Below, one piece after another: positions 45,830 to 58,043 of a DNA stretch of 64,000 nucleotides. Position numbers and translations under genes: made by a program. Origin of the DNA: Cycas panzhihuaensis. Its lineage: Eukaryota; Cycadophyta. The notes under the pieces are model-generated. The model was not told the origin of the DNA. It worked only from the letters and a program-made list of their open reading frames with translations, and made no database searches. Location of the stretch: assembly GCA_023213395.1 (NCBI GenBank), contig CM041465.1, positions 240,133,741-240,197,740 on the forward strand. Reading direction: 5' to 3'. Each line of letters begins with the position of its first letter. Position 1 is the first letter of the stretch.

Positions 45830-47520
45830 CTTTAGTACATAAAATGTATGCTTTTATTAAGTCAAAAAATCAATATGCTAATGAATATATATGATTTCAA
45901 ATAAACTTTTGAAAGAAATATAATGCTCTTTGAAAATGAATGAACTAAATGCAACCTTTATAGGTGCAATAAGAAAATAATCTTTTCAATAATGATAAAT
46001 GCTTTCAATATATATATGCCTTTGGAAAGTATATGAACTAAGCATAATAATGGTAAAATGATCCCTTCAATAATGATAAAAAAAAGCTTTGAATAAGTAT
46101 GCCTTTCAAATAAACTTTTAAATAAAATAAATATAAGAGCAAATTTGAATGTAATAAAGATTCTTTTAGCAATATAAATCTAAAATGTAACTTTGATGAT
46201 AAAATAAATAATCCTTAAACTTTTGATTTTCTTCAAATGAATAAATATAAAATCTTAATGTAATAAATCATTTTCCTTAATAATAATATATAATGTTGAA
46301 AGAAAAACTAAAATATATGTATATTTTACTTTGAAAGATAAGGAGTATGAAGAAACCTTTTAAAAGAAGGTTTAGAGGACAACCTCAAGCTTGGCTACTT
46401 CAAAACTATGCTAAATAGTGTCAAAATAACGTAAAACTTCACCAATATGAAGATTAATAAAATATGAATCCAACGGAACTGACCATTTTGAAAATGGATT
46501 CCTATAAGTCAAGATTTGAATGATTCAAAGGAACAGGCCTCCTTTTGAGGCCTAATAGAGGTAAGGAGCTTAAAAATTTATAAAAATATTAATAAAACTT
46601 TATAGAATGATGTAAAAAGGTCAAATATATCTTAAAGTACTACTTAATATATTTTCAATCGAAAATTTTGAGAAATATTATACACAAAATGTGTAATTAT
46701 GGAAGGTTTGAGGTAATTAAGTACCTCAACTTTGATCAATTTAATAATTAGTAAAAACAGATCAAAACACATTAAAAAAAACTATGTTAGATCGAAGAGG
46801 GATAAGTCAGATTCCAAACAAAACTGACAGAACTGAATTCTGATACAAAACGAAGAAGTTATAATAAAAATGGTAACTAGTACTTTTATGTAAAAAGGTT
46901 TAATAAATGTTGAAAACTACTAAAACGCTACATTTAGCAATTAAAATAATAATGAAAATGAATTCTAAAAATTAAAATAAATAGTTGGTAATAAAATTTG
47001 TTGAACGTAGATCACTATAGAATAAATCTAGCTAGAAAATAGTCACTTAGTAATAAAATATAATCAGATGAAATAGTGATTTTATGAAAAAAGTTAAAAA
47101 TGCTAAAAAATGGATTGATTGACTTTAAATCGACTGAAACAGGGTCAAATCAGGTCCAATGGGTCATATGATCAATTGAAATCAATCTATGGAAAATTTA
47201 TGATGTAATGAAACTAGTTTCGTTAGAAACCGATGAGCTAGTAAGGAGTTATGGCAAAAATTTGTTAGTAACCCTATGTAAAGTAAAAAAAAAAAAAAAA
47301 AAAAAGAAAGAAAAAAAGTTTATAAAAAATTGTTAGCCCCTTTTAAAGGTAGCTAACGGTCATGTGGTGATGTATAGGACCAGGGGCTAGAGGTTAATTG
47401 GGGGCTTATGCTAAAAACCCTAGATTTCAAAAAATATTCAACTTAATTAAAATTTTAAGAACTTTATAAATAATAAAAAAATAAAAAAGAAAATTTTGAA
47501 TTTACAAATAAGGAAATGGC
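45830..47520. other. AT-rich leader of F without recognisable genes
   Basis: Very AT-rich, no conserved frame on either strand. Contains a run of 21 A at 47285-47305 followed by aaagaaag. Confidence 0.6.
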
Positions 47521-48413
47521 ACTGCCACTGTGATATGCTACTTCGAGTGCCCCATTGCCAAGCTCTGTCGTGCCTCCTGTGCTGCCACAGCCTAAGCTTC
47601 TACATATTTTTATATTCGCAAGGAAAGATTTGTTGTTGAATCTCTTGCGTGTCTTTCTGGTTCTGAGAAGTTTATTTTCAAGTAATTTTTGAGGTTGTGT
47701 CTGTGTAGTTGTGCTCAGTTTCTTCTATTGTTTTATATATTAGTAATAATGGCCGAGGAGCGAGGTGGGCGAAAGCTTGTTGGCATAGAGAATGGCTTGC
47801 ACTCGATCTTCCTCAAACTCATTTACTTACAGTGTAATACCAAGATAGCTTTCTTTCTTTGATTTGGTTTCTGTAATCCTTTTTTTTTTAACTTCTACAA
47901 TTCCTTCAAAATCACAGAATTGAAAACAAATGTGTTTCCTTTACGATTTTCACCAGAGCACCTTCGGGATTGAGTTACTTTAGTCTTCATTATATTTAGA
48001 CTAAAAATAACGGGTTAGATTACACGTATGCAGAAGGACTTTAATTGGTGACGAGATCAAGCTTCAGCCCACATTTGATGATGAAGGACAGAGATGAGGC
48101 AAAGACCAGTGGCAATTGACCCATTTAGAGTAACCTCTACCCTATTCGGTCTGCGGTTTGAAACCCAAAAAAATGATGAATGCTATTTGGTCTATGGTTC
48201 AAAACCTAAAAAAAATGGCGAATGTTCAAGTTTAGTGTCTGATAAAAAATTAAAAAAAACAATGATTTATAGGAATACAAAGGGTTTCTCCAAACAATTA
48301 CATGGTTATCATGTCACTTGTTGTTTTCTTGCAAAATTCTATCACTTTGTTGTTTTCTTACTTTCTTCAGTTAGTGCTCTACTATTGTTCATAGCTTGCA
48401 GTCAGGACCAGAG
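47521..48413 (+). other. Less AT-rich captured-looking sequence
   Basis: Base composition changes sharply at about 47520. A short open stretch from the ATG at 47750 reads MAEERGGRKLVGIENGLHSI before ending in splice-like tacttacag; codon use looks exonic but I cannot name it. Possibly 5' flank and intron of the fragments that follow. Confidence 0.35.
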
Positions 48414-48545
48414 ATGGCTACAACAATAGTCACTACACTTTTAGTCAAAGCTGATCAGATCTCAAGACTTGCATCCGAAGTCACAGAGCTGAACCAGATA
48501 GGTGACATCGAGATAGCAGGGTTTATAAGATTGGTGTCTCGTTAC
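48414..48545 (+). pseudogene. UDP-glucose pyrophosphorylase N-terminal fragment
   Basis: ATG at 48414: MATTIVTTLLVKADQISRLA, then VTELNQIGDIEIAGFIRLVSRY. This is the N-terminal signature of plant UGPase (pattern 'L...V..LNQI...E..GFI.LVSRY'), the enzyme that makes UDP-glucose in the cytosol. Only about 44 of some 470 residues are present, ending where a plant exon would end, so it is a captured fragment. It lies antisense to F. Confidence 0.65.
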
Positions 48546-48573
48546 CAATTCCAGCAGTTAGAGATGCACACAG

Positions 48574-48699
48574 GAAGCAGACATTCATCATGCTAATACC
48601 TTGGCTTCTGAGTTTCTAAGGGAATATGATGGCACCTACCTTCAAATGAGGCTTTCATATAGCCTATCAATGCACTTGTTCCTGTTCCTTGTTCAGTGG
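48574..48699 (+). pseudogene. AIRP2-like RING E3 ligase fragment (N-terminal part)
   Basis: Reads EADIHHANTLASEFLREYDG then TYLQMRLSYSLSMHLFLFLVQW, closely resembling the conserved N-terminal half of plant AIRP2-type RING proteins. Preceded by a splice-acceptor-like gcacacag. The RING finger is not present. Ends at cagtgg, where the next fragment begins. Confidence 0.62.
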
Positions 48700-48979
48700 T
48701 ATACCAAATGTTATGTGGCATTCTTTAAAACTCATGAGAAGTTTGAAGTTCTTTTCTAGTTTCTTATGGAAGGATGTTTTTCAGGGAGCAGCCACAACAT
48801 GCTATGTTGCTTTACATCCAAATCTGAAAGGTGTTACTGGCAAGTATTTCTTTGATTATAATGAACTAAAGCTTGGCAAGTATTTCTCTGATTGTAATGA
48901 ACTAAAGCCAAGCTCATTTGCTAGCGATAAAGATCTAGTAAGGAAACTTTGAGAATTTAGTATCAGGGTAATCAGTTGA
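48698..48979 (+). pseudogene. TIC32-like short-chain dehydrogenase C-terminal fragment
   Basis: Reads GIPNVMWHSLKLMRSLKFF, GAATTCYVALHPNLKGVTG, then KYFFDYNELK and KPSSFASDKDLVRKL, a TGA for TGG, then EFSIRVIS and a stop. GAATTCYVALHP is characteristic of plant TIC32/retinol-dehydrogenase-like SDRs. A 36-base segment (ggcaagtatttc..., about 48839-48874) is tandemly duplicated. The N-terminal cofactor-binding part is absent. It is joined directly to the preceding fragment. Confidence 0.72.
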
Positions 48980-48989
48980 GTATGTATAA

Positions 48990-49640
48990 TGATATTACTA
49001 TGGAAACTTATCGTTTGTCCAAGTTGCCAACATAATTGATCATACGGTCCCTGTTTCAATGGAGAAGATGAGTCAAAATCAGTGTTGTCACTACTTGACA
49101 ACTATATGAAGATATGGGTTTGCACAAGCCTTAGACTATTTTGCTTTTATCTTAAAAAAAACTTTTTTGGAGTTTTAGATATTAGAGATATACGCATGTA
49201 AGACACATTTGATTTGTTTTGTTTTATGTCTATTTTTGGCAAAGTAGGTTGAAGAAGTCTTTCTTAGAGTATATGCCTGATCTTATAAAAATATTGATGA
49301 AAATAAATCAATAATATAAGACGTATTAATATGTATATGTCCTTTTTCTTCTAATCATCCACTTGAGATATTGCAACTCAATGTGTTTTGATATCACATT
49401 CAAAGACAACTTGACAAAAATGAAATTAGATTCATATGGCTATTTTTGTGTTACAATAAAACCACAATGAACCAAGAAATTTTTTAAATATTTTGACAAA
49501 AATATATCAAGAAAATGAAATTCATGTATATGTATTTGAGATCTTTTTAAATATGTTGTAGATATATCAAAAATATGTGTTTAAATCTGAAAAAATGTAT
49601 GAAAAACCTAGGAAATATAGTCAATTTGTATATTTATAGA
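48990..49640. other. AT-rich F leader, no gene seen
   Basis: No conserved frame. Marks the return from captured exonic sequence to AT-rich element sequence. Confidence 0.5.
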
Positions 49641-50500
49641 GATGAGATCTATTGCATAGCTTCTTCAGAAGGCTGAATATGCCCCAAAAAGTTATAGATC
49701 TATAAAAATCTTGAAAAAATATAGTCAAATTTATGATGAAAAATACAGATATGAAATAAAATATAGCAGATCTAAACTAAATGTTATAAATCTACAACAA
49801 ATATACCAGAAAATATTGAAATAATTATTGAAATAAACAGATTTGAACCAAATATGGCAGAAAATGGTGAAAAACTTAGTAAAATATACAGATCTAAAAA
49901 ATGTGTAGTAGATCTAAAGTAAAATATATCAGATCTGAGAAAACTATGGCAGATCTTAAAGAAAATGTAGTAGATCTTAAAGAAAACTTGATAAATATTA
50001 CAGATCTTAAGCTAAATATTACAGATCTAACATAAGTATAACATATCTAAAAAATATAAGGCAGATCTTGAAGAAATATATCTCCAATCTGAGAAAAAAC
50101 TTGAGTAAATATTGTATGTAGCTGCAATCCTATGCAGATCAGAAAAAATATATGATAAATAGACAAAAATCTACTTGAAAAATGCCAAATATTTCATAAA
50201 AAAATGTATATCTAAGAAAATATATCACAAATCTGAAGAAAACTTAAATAATATGTAGCTTGTTGCTGATCTTCTTCAGAAATTTGCACAAATATTAGAT
50301 AAATAGGTAAAAATATTCTTGAAAATAGTCAAATATATGATAAGATATGCAGATCTAAAAAAATATAACTCATATCTAAAAAAACCTTTGAAAAAATGTA
50401 GCTTGTAGCTGAAATCCTTCATAAATCTATACAAATCTGTGAAAAATCTAAAATATCTTTGTTAATTTTCAAATATAACTGAATAATAAGTAAATCTTGA
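49641..50500. repeat. Degenerate AGATCT repeat field in the F leader
   Basis: At least 12 AGATCT hexamers between 49645 and 50357, usually as atagcagatct(a/t)aa followed by an A/T spacer, with many one-base variants. Spacing is irregular (about 20-60 bases). It ends about 130 bases before the PBS (50629-50642). Confidence 0.75.
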
Positions 50501-50628
50501 TGAAAAATATATGAAACTACTAGAAAAAATGTGTAGAAAATAAGTATAACTACTATTTGCTTCCTTGAGTAAATCTGCCTCAAAATCTTCTTGCTTTTTT
50601 GAAAAAATTTCAATAAGTTAGTAATCGA

Positions 50629-50642
50629 CCACTCTGATACCA
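50629..50642 (-). other. Primer binding site of F (tRNA-iMet type)
   Basis: Minus-strand tggtatcagagtgg, two bases inside the 5' LTR. Confidence 0.85.
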
Positions 50643-50644
50643 GA

Positions 50645-51092
50645 TATAGGAAAAAGAATGTAGGCTCAAATACTCTAATACCAAATGTAGGAAAATAATT
50701 ATATGAGAATAGGGTAGAATATAGAATAATCTTCAATAGATCAATACATCAATATATTGTTGTAGCATAAACACATGAAACTTCTATATTCAATCCATTG
50801 TGAGAAGTGAGCATTACAAATTTTCCAAATAAGGGTGGTATCTAAAGATACCAGGGTTTCACACCCCTCAATATTTATAATTTCAGGGGAGAAGGGAAAC
50901 TCCTCAACCCCTAAAATTTAAATTAACAATAAAATAATAATAACTTAACTCAAATGAAACTAACTCAAATTAATATTAACTTATCTTAACTTACCTACAC
51001 ATGTTGAGCACCCATGTGTATAAAATGAGGTTGACGAGGTGTACAATCCTAGTTGGAAGATAGGAGTGAAGTGATGACAATTAACTCTAACA
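50645..51092 (-). repeat. 5' LTR of element F
   Basis: 448 bp, partner of 44644-45091; the inner end has decayed from tgtagg to tatagg. Followed by TSD gagga. Confidence 0.9.
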
Positions 51093-52772
51093 GAGGAGGG
51101 TGGTGCCTCAGAATGGTGTGGCCCCCTATATGGTGGTGGTCTCTTAAATGGGAAGGCGTATTACCCAATTTTATGAGTTTTTTAGGGCCAAAAATTAGAG
51201 ATGAAGGTGAGATGTGGAATCCCAATATTAATCAACGAATTACTTGTCTTATGAGATGGTTGTAAGATGTTATACCGGTGGAGGATATGCATGCACCATG
51301 AAATAGGAAATTTTATGGTGTTGGGAGGGGATTACTCGATGAAAAGGGGGTCTAAAAGTTAGAACTTATACCTATTTCCCTTTCCAAAACTCCTCTAACC
51401 AAATAATGCTCTATTCATGCCCTTCACCAATACTCTAAATTTATGATATAAGTTTTGTAGTTTATGGAAGGATGGTTTCCTTCAAGATTTATAAGTAAGG
51501 ATTAACTAAGAGTGTGGATTATTATCTCTAGCCTAAAATATCAAGCAAAGTATATGGTAAATAATGGAAACCAAAGCAAAACAACAATGTTTTCTATTGA
51601 AAACAAGATATGGGTGGACCTTACTAGCTTAGGGACAAGAAACTATGGTGGAAGTAAGGAAGTTTGTTAATGAGAAGCTTTTGGAGCCCATGAAAGAATG
51701 CCTTTTGGTGAAATTTTTAATTGTTGGATGAGAAGTGAGGGCCCCCTTTGCTATAGTAGTAGTTTGAGGAAGTCCTTTTGCCTTGAAGATCTAGATTTTG
51801 CCCCTTTCTCCTTTCCAAAATTCTAATATTTATACCTTATGCTAAGAGAGCTTGAGAAGAATAAAAAAAAACACGAATAATCTTTAAATCATAATGAATC
51901 CTCAATAGAATGAGAGGTTTTTTAAGTTTGACCTTTTCTTATGACCTTGGGCCAACCTTGAAGTGAGGGGACATATCAGAAGTCTAATTAATATAAAAAT
52001 AGATGTTTGATGATCATGTTTAAGTCTATATAATCACACCATAAATATATCCACAAGGCATAGAAATTAAAGCAGGGTAGACATAAATCAGAGTAAGGCG
52101 ACAACAAGTTAATAAATTTTGTATAAAATAATAAAAACAATAAAAATTGATAAAGTTGAAGGGGGAACTAACTACTAGAGGTCTGGAACTCCCTAGTAGA
52201 GCCCTTTGCATTGATTTTAAGTCTTCCTACAGACTGATAGATGGCCAAAACATATGGTAGACTCATGAAATCAAGTTGAAACTTGATGAGGATTGATAAC
52301 AATCATGGCATCAAAGCATAAATGGAGTCTAGACAATGAAAATCAATGGAAACACTTCAAGAAATCTTATGAGACTATAGTGACAAGACACAAATTTCCC
52401 CTAAAAAGCCTCAACAAACTACCATGGGCTAGCACACAATTGATGAGGAAAGATGAAAGGGGAAAATGTGTAATAAAGGAATATAAATGAGTTAGAACTC
52501 AACTAAAACTGGGCTACAGAAGCATGAACCTCTTATAAACTAGGAGACCACTAGGAGCTCAATAGTGTCATTAGACTAGAGTCCTAATCATCGTAGTGAG
52601 ATAATAGGTATAGGCAAAGGAAATAGACTAAACCATGATGTATCCAATTAGCTAAGTAAACATCACATAAAATAATGACTACATAGAATACAAATAAAAG
52701 TGTAGGATAAAGTATATACCTATTCTTACTCATGCAATGGTCTCCTAATCCATTCCTAATAGGTGGGAAATA
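51093..52772 (-). repeat. LTR J, right fragment
   Basis: Resumes LTR J after F (gaggagggtggtgcctcagaatgg, compare ggaggattcaccttagaatgg at 42652 in E). The outer end, aggtgggaaata at 52761-52772, is a decayed tgtttcccac on the minus strand, preceded by the usual cttactc...ccattcc block. No genes. Confidence 0.58.
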
Positions 52773-52861
52773 AGATCCTCACATATTAACCTTTTATTAT
52801 TACAAGCATTATAATAATCATAATATAATGTGGGTGCCTATTTCAGATGTAAGGAATAATG

Positions 52862-53635
52862 CCTATTTTGTATGTACTCATCATCTAAAAGAATGTGAGA
52901 TCATGGTAATTTTATGTGTATTCTTGGGATCTAAATAAAAATTAGATTAAGGATAAGTTCCCTATTTCTATAATTGATGAATTATTAGATGAATTGCACA
53001 ACATCTATTTCTTCTCAAAGTTAGATTTATGAACTAGCTACCACCAAGTTCACACATAGGAAGAAGGTATCCCTAAGGTAACTTTTTGAACTCTCAAGGG
53101 GCACTATGAATTTTTGGTGATATTATTTGGCCTAACAAATACACTATCCACATTCTTGAGTTTAATGAATCAATTTTTTTATCCATTCCTTCAAAAATTT
53201 AAATTGGCCTTTGTTGATGACATCTTAGTTTGTAACAAGATATGGAAGATCATCTAATTAACTAAGACCAAACCCCATAACTCCTATTAGAAAATTAATT
53301 ATATACAAAGCATTCCAAATTCTCTTTTAGTATTGTGAAAATTGAATATCTTAGCCACATTATTTCAATAGAAGGAATTAAGGTAGATCTTAAGAAAAAC
53401 AAGGACATATAAAATTAGCCTAAACAAAAAATTTTCAAAAAACTTCTGCCAGTTTTCTACCTCACAAGTTATTACCATAAATTTATTAAGAATTATGTTA
53501 AAATTATAACTCCATTAATTACACCATGAAAAGAAATGCATTCATATGCTTGGAACTAATATAGCATGCCTTTAGCCTTCTCAAAAATGCCATGTTTAAC
53601 ATGCCTATGCTAGTTTTTCATTTAGGATTAGGGAG
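52862..53635 (+). pseudogene. Gypsy reverse transcriptase remnant K
   Basis: Plus-strand frame PILYVL...KNVRSW..FYVYSWDLN, then [56 protein letters not shown] (catalytic FVDD at about 53210), VKIEYLSHIISIEGIKVD, and YYHKFIKNYVKIITPLI. Typical of chromovirus-like Gypsy RT and clearly different from the Tat RT in C. Many stops. LTR J interrupts it just upstream; the remainder downstream is too decayed to follow. Confidence 0.85.
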
Positions 53636-54879
53636 GTCATGAATGAACTAGCCCTTTTGTGAGGAAAAAGGGTGTTCAAGAAGAAGGTACTAAACAATGT
53701 GTGATAATAAATCCAAAACTAACTTAAAGAATGACACAATACATGATTAACTCAAAACATGATTAAAAAAACTATATAAAATAACTAAGGTAGGTGATAA
53801 TAAGGTTTGTATAAATAATAGCTTTGACTTAAGTGAAGTTATAGAGAAGAATAGAAATAGAGAAAGGGATTAAAGAAGCAAGGAGGAATTAAAAGAAAAA
53901 AAACCTATCAGATATTTACTACTTTTGCTATACCCCCTAAATTATTAAGTGTAGGAGGAGAGGATAAGTAGACACAACCTAACAATGGACACAAAGGGTG
54001 AGGGAGGGCTTGAGTGGAGAGGGGTATGAGGATATCCCTCTCATGAGGCATTCATGCAACTCTTGTACACGTGCGTATGGATGGTAGAGTATATACTTTC
54101 TAGGTTAATCTAAGGGCAATATATAAGTATATGTGACATGCTAAAAATAGAAGAAAATAAAAGAAAACTTAAAGGGAATCAAAGATAAACTATCTAGTCA
54201 AACATGCAATACAAACAAGTAAATGAGATAACCATGTATGAAATAAATAAGTGAACTAAAGTCTAATGGAAAACTTTGAGATGATATTAATCTAACAATT
54301 AACTAGTGTCCTTCGAAGAACTAAACAACACACAAAAAATCTTTCATAACGTAAGAGGATCAATCAAGCATAAATGTTTAACTACTGTATGACTATGTAC
54401 CTATCCTAATCAACTAAACCCACCCAAGACAAACTGCTTTAATTTAACCTAAACTCCTACACAACCTTAAAATGATAGACTTCATCTATGAGAAGTATGG
54501 AAAGGACTATCTAAAGTGAGAGGTATGAAAAAATGAAGACCATAATATAGATACACTAAAGGCATAGGACTATGTCTCTCATCTAGTAATGAAACCCAAG
54601 GAAACAATAGCCCTTCTTCTTCGATATAAAAATGGACCCTATCCTACAAAGACTATAGTAAGTAGATAACACACATTAAATGCAATTATTATACAACTTT
54701 AATTTGTATTCAAAAAGTAATAAAATCAACCTAATAAACAAGTTTGTAGGCCCCATGGATTTGAGGAATTGTATTAGGCACAACCCTTAGAAGCGTGCCT
54801 CTAGGGGGTCACTAAAGGTAAGGATATTTAAGCCTACACTATCACTATGCTAAGACCTTAGAAGTCCTCAAAGGCAAGG
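53636..54879. other. AT-rich decayed sequence, no gene seen
   Basis: Probably the remainder of element K or an old leader of LTR element L. No frame, LTR end or repeat I could support. Confidence 0.4.
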
Positions 54880-55580
54880 GGATAATTCATCCACAAAGGG
54901 CATCCATGCATCGAAACATAGATTTGGAGACCCATAAATAGTACACGAGACTTTCCCTCTTAACAAGCACCTTCTTGGGTTTAGAGTTAGGTAAGGGTGT
55001 CCTCAATTTGTTGAGTAGCCTAAGGAAGGACTCTCTTATCCTAATGGGAGAAGGAAGGAGAGAGAGGATCAAGGCCCTCTTCTGAGAAGAGGGGAAGGAG
55101 AAAAGGCAGGTCTTAATAGGATAGGAGCCTATAAAGTAGATAAGAGGAGTGATTAGTTGAAAGATGAGAAGGGGATTTGGTGTGCGGAGACTAAATCTAA
55201 GAAATAGGATTAATAGTGTGTTTTTCTATAGATCATCTAAAGGGGATGCCTCTAGGGTTTAGATAGAAAAAGTGAATTGACTAACTACACTCAGGGATTT
55301 GGGTAGTGTTTTAACCTTGTTTAAGGAGTAAGATAGTATAAAAGTGAAAGGTATCAATGCTAAAAGAATGTAACTCACAAAGAATTCTCTCTCTCTCCCT
55401 CTCTATCTCTCTCCTTTATCATCTCTCTCTTTTTCTTTTTATCAATGGGAGGTTAAATGAAAGGAGGAGGGGGGTGTAAGGAAGAGAAAGAGTATGAATG
55501 ACCTATGTAACCTTCACTAATAATGCATGGAAGAAGGATAACTATTAAAACCAAAGCTCACTTTTTTAATCCTACCCTTA
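54880..55580 (-). repeat. LTR L, inner fragment
   Basis: cacaaagggcatccatgcatcgaaacatag (54893 on) is the same inner LTR block as 8041 and 40862. Pyrimidine-rich microsatellite (ctctctccctctctatctctct) at 55390-55430. Split by element G at 55580; continues at 60912. Confidence 0.55.
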
Positions 55581-56223
55581 TGTTGAGAATACAAGGTCCC
55601 AAACCTTAAACTGCCATAAGATCTGAACTATTTTGCAACTAGTTATAGGAATTAAAACTAGAATTTAACATGCAAGTTTTAAACTCAGAGATAATACAAT
55701 AACATGAATATGAAATCCAAACATCATATATGCACCTGATATAATGTGGTAAAACCCTAGCAGTGTGCTAGGGAAACATCCACATAGGAAAGGTATTGAT
55801 CTTTATTACTGTAAAATGAAGAAAAAATATATCTCAGTAGTAGAGTACTCTCAGGAACAACAACCAGCCGCCACCCTCATCACAGTACCTTACATTACAT
55901 ACAACATAATAAGAAAAGCCCTAAATCGGGCTACATGAGAGGGACATCCAATGCATAAATCTCAACCATAGAATCTAGGGTATTTGTGTCGAATGACCCT
56001 GATTCTCTTTACATTTTAATATGGTTTATAGGGCTAATTTTTTGGGTCAGGGCTATCCCCCCTGAACCCCCTCTTAGCGAGGGGCGTTCCACTCCCCCAC
56101 ACCCCTGGGCCAACGGGGGCTCCCGCCCACCTTGGAACCCCTCGAGAAAGATTAGTGGGGGGAAACCACACCATTAACATGCCAAATTTTAGCTTCAAAC
56201 TATTGTTGTCATAATATCCAACA
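55581..56223 (-). repeat. 3' LTR of Copia G
   Basis: Plus-strand tgttgagaatacaagg...aatatccaaca. The polypurine tract aaggtggaaat (minus) follows at about 56224-56234. Contains the G/C-rich inverted repeats at 56050-56150. Confidence 0.94.
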
Positions 56224-56271
56224 ATTTCCACCTTGACAACAATTTATCTGGTAGCTTTCCTGGACCCTTCA

Positions 56272-56808
56272 TCATCTTTTATGTAAGCCAAGAGAAGTTG
56301 AACACCATTTGAACTTTTCTAATGGTACTGGTTTTGCGAACATATCATCACAATTCTGATTTGTGTGAATCTTCTCAAGTGCCACTCCACCTGCTTCCAT
56401 AACCTATCTAATAAAATGGTACTTAAGAGCAATAGGCTTTGTTCTACTATGATAAGATGGATTCTTGACTAAGTAAATGGTACTTTAACTATCATAAAAT
56501 ACCTTTATATTTTCCTATCTCCTTTCAAGCTCAACCAATAGACGTTGTAACCAGATTGGTTCTTTACAAGCATGTGTTACAGTAACATATTCGGCTTCTA
56601 TAGTTGATAGTGTAGTTGTACTTTACAATTTGGACATCCAACTAACTAGACCATTTACAAGAGTGAAACTATAACCTAAAGTATACCTTCTTATGTCTAA
56701 ATCTCCTGCAAAGTCTGAATCAACATATCCACAAATCTCATTACCTGTACCTCCAAAGGTGATGCAGTAGTCACTTGTGCCTCTCAAATACTGAAGCACC
56801 CATTTCAT
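56272..56808 (-). pseudogene. Copia G RNase H remnant
   Basis: Minus strand: WVLQYLRGTSDYCITFGGTG, YVDSDFAGDLDIRRYTLGY (Asp), VSWMSKL, then the STIEAEYVTVTHACKE-like block, and the end SLGLHKR-like with TGA at 56274-56272, as in A. Stops between. Confidence 0.88.
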
Positions 56809-56814
56809 TGCAGC

Positions 56815-57780
56815 CTAATGTTCTTTTCCTAGATTTTCCATAAACTTGCTGACTACAATGACTCCATGTGAAATATTAGGTCTTGTACATACCATGGCAT
56901 ACATCAAACTTCCTACTACACTGGCATAAGGCATATGAGACACATAAATCTTTTCTTCTTTACTACTAGGACTTATATTCAAAGAAAGTTTGAAGCGGGA
57001 AGCCAATGGGATACTCACTGGTTTCACATTTTCCATACCAAACCTGGTTAGCACCTTCTCTATATATTTCTACTGTGATAACCATAGCTTACCATTTTTC
57101 CTGTCTCTATGTATCTCCATGCCTAAGATTTATTTTGCAGCTCCTAGATCCTTCATATCAAAAATCCTAACCAATTAAGCCTTTAGCTTATTGATTTCTT
57201 CTATGCTCTTGCTTGCAACTAACATGTCATCAACATATAATACCAAGATAATGAATAGCCATTGTCAATAAATTTAAAGTAAACACAATAATCATACTTA
57301 CTTCTTTCAAAATTTTGGCTCTCTATGAAGGCATCAAACTTCTTGTACCATTGCCTGGGTGATTGCTTTAGGCCATACAATGATTTTCTGAGCCTGCAAA
57401 TAAGTCTTTTCCTGCCATCTTGTACAAACCCTTCTGGTTGATCTGTATAGATCTCCTTATCTAAATCTCCATGTAGAAAAGTTATTTTTACATCTAACTG
57501 CTCCAACTCCAAATCGAGAAAAGGTACCAATGCTAACAACACTTGAATTAAAATAAGTTTGTTAACTAGCAAAAAGATCTTATGAAAGTCAATACCTACT
57601 TTCTGTGTAAAACTTTTATCCACCAGTCTTGCCCTGTATTTATCAACCTTTCCATCAACATCTGTTTTCTTTTTGAAAACCCACTTGTAATCAACAGTCT
57701 TCCTACCATGTAGAAGTTATACCAAGTCTCATGAATTATTTTTCTTCAAAGCATCTATCTCTTCCTACATAGCCCTTTTC
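56815..57780 (-). pseudogene. Copia G reverse transcriptase remnant
   Basis: Contains the KWVFKKK-like start (about 57690), VGIDFHKIFLLV, LELEQLDVKITFLHGDLDKE, SLYGLKQSPRQWYKKFDAF and, after a one-base frameshift near 57260, the YVDDML catalytic block (57220-57240). The 56815-57054 piece is the RT/RNase H connection (MLTRFGMENVKPVSIPLASR). Confidence 0.9.
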
Positions 57781-58043
57781 CACTTCTCACCATGGATATC
57801 ATCTACTTCTTCCTGATAACATGTGGGCTCATCATCATTAGAAACCAAAGCAATAGAAATAGAAGGGTTATACCTATTAGGTTTATGAGTAACTTATGTA
57901 GATATTCTAACTATTGGCAAAGGAGTGTCCACATACTCCTGTGAATCTACTGCTGATTCATCTTCAAAAAGATCTTCCTACTCTTCTGATTCCACAGATA
58001 GCTGTATTTCAAACTTAGCTTGTTGATGTTTAGCTTGCTGCTC

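Larger units (their letters stand above)
44644..51092 (-). mobile_element. Element F: gag-only Copia-type LTR retrotransposon
   Basis: 6449 bp, two 448-bp LTRs, TSD gagga at 44639-44643 and 51093-51097, tRNA-iMet-type PBS and polypurine tract. The only retroviral gene seen is a short gag near the 3' end; no protease, integrase or RT was found, so it would be non-autonomous. The leader between PBS and gag is about 4.8 kb, AT-rich, with an AGATCT repeat field and plus-strand host gene fragments. LTRs differ at about 8% by eye. Confidence 0.88.

Noticed and set aside
47285-47305. Poly(A) run as the tail of a LINE or processed gene copy
   Set aside because: On the wrong side for the plus-strand gene fragments, and no LINE coding or matching TSD seen.
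48414-48979. A working host gene
   Set aside because: Only partial pieces of three different proteins, with stops and frame changes.
49641-50500. CRISPR-like array
   Set aside because: Irregular spacing, degenerate units, plant nuclear context.
55390-55430. CT-rich run as a polypyrimidine splice feature
   Set aside because: Simple microsatellite in LTR sequence with no exon beside it.
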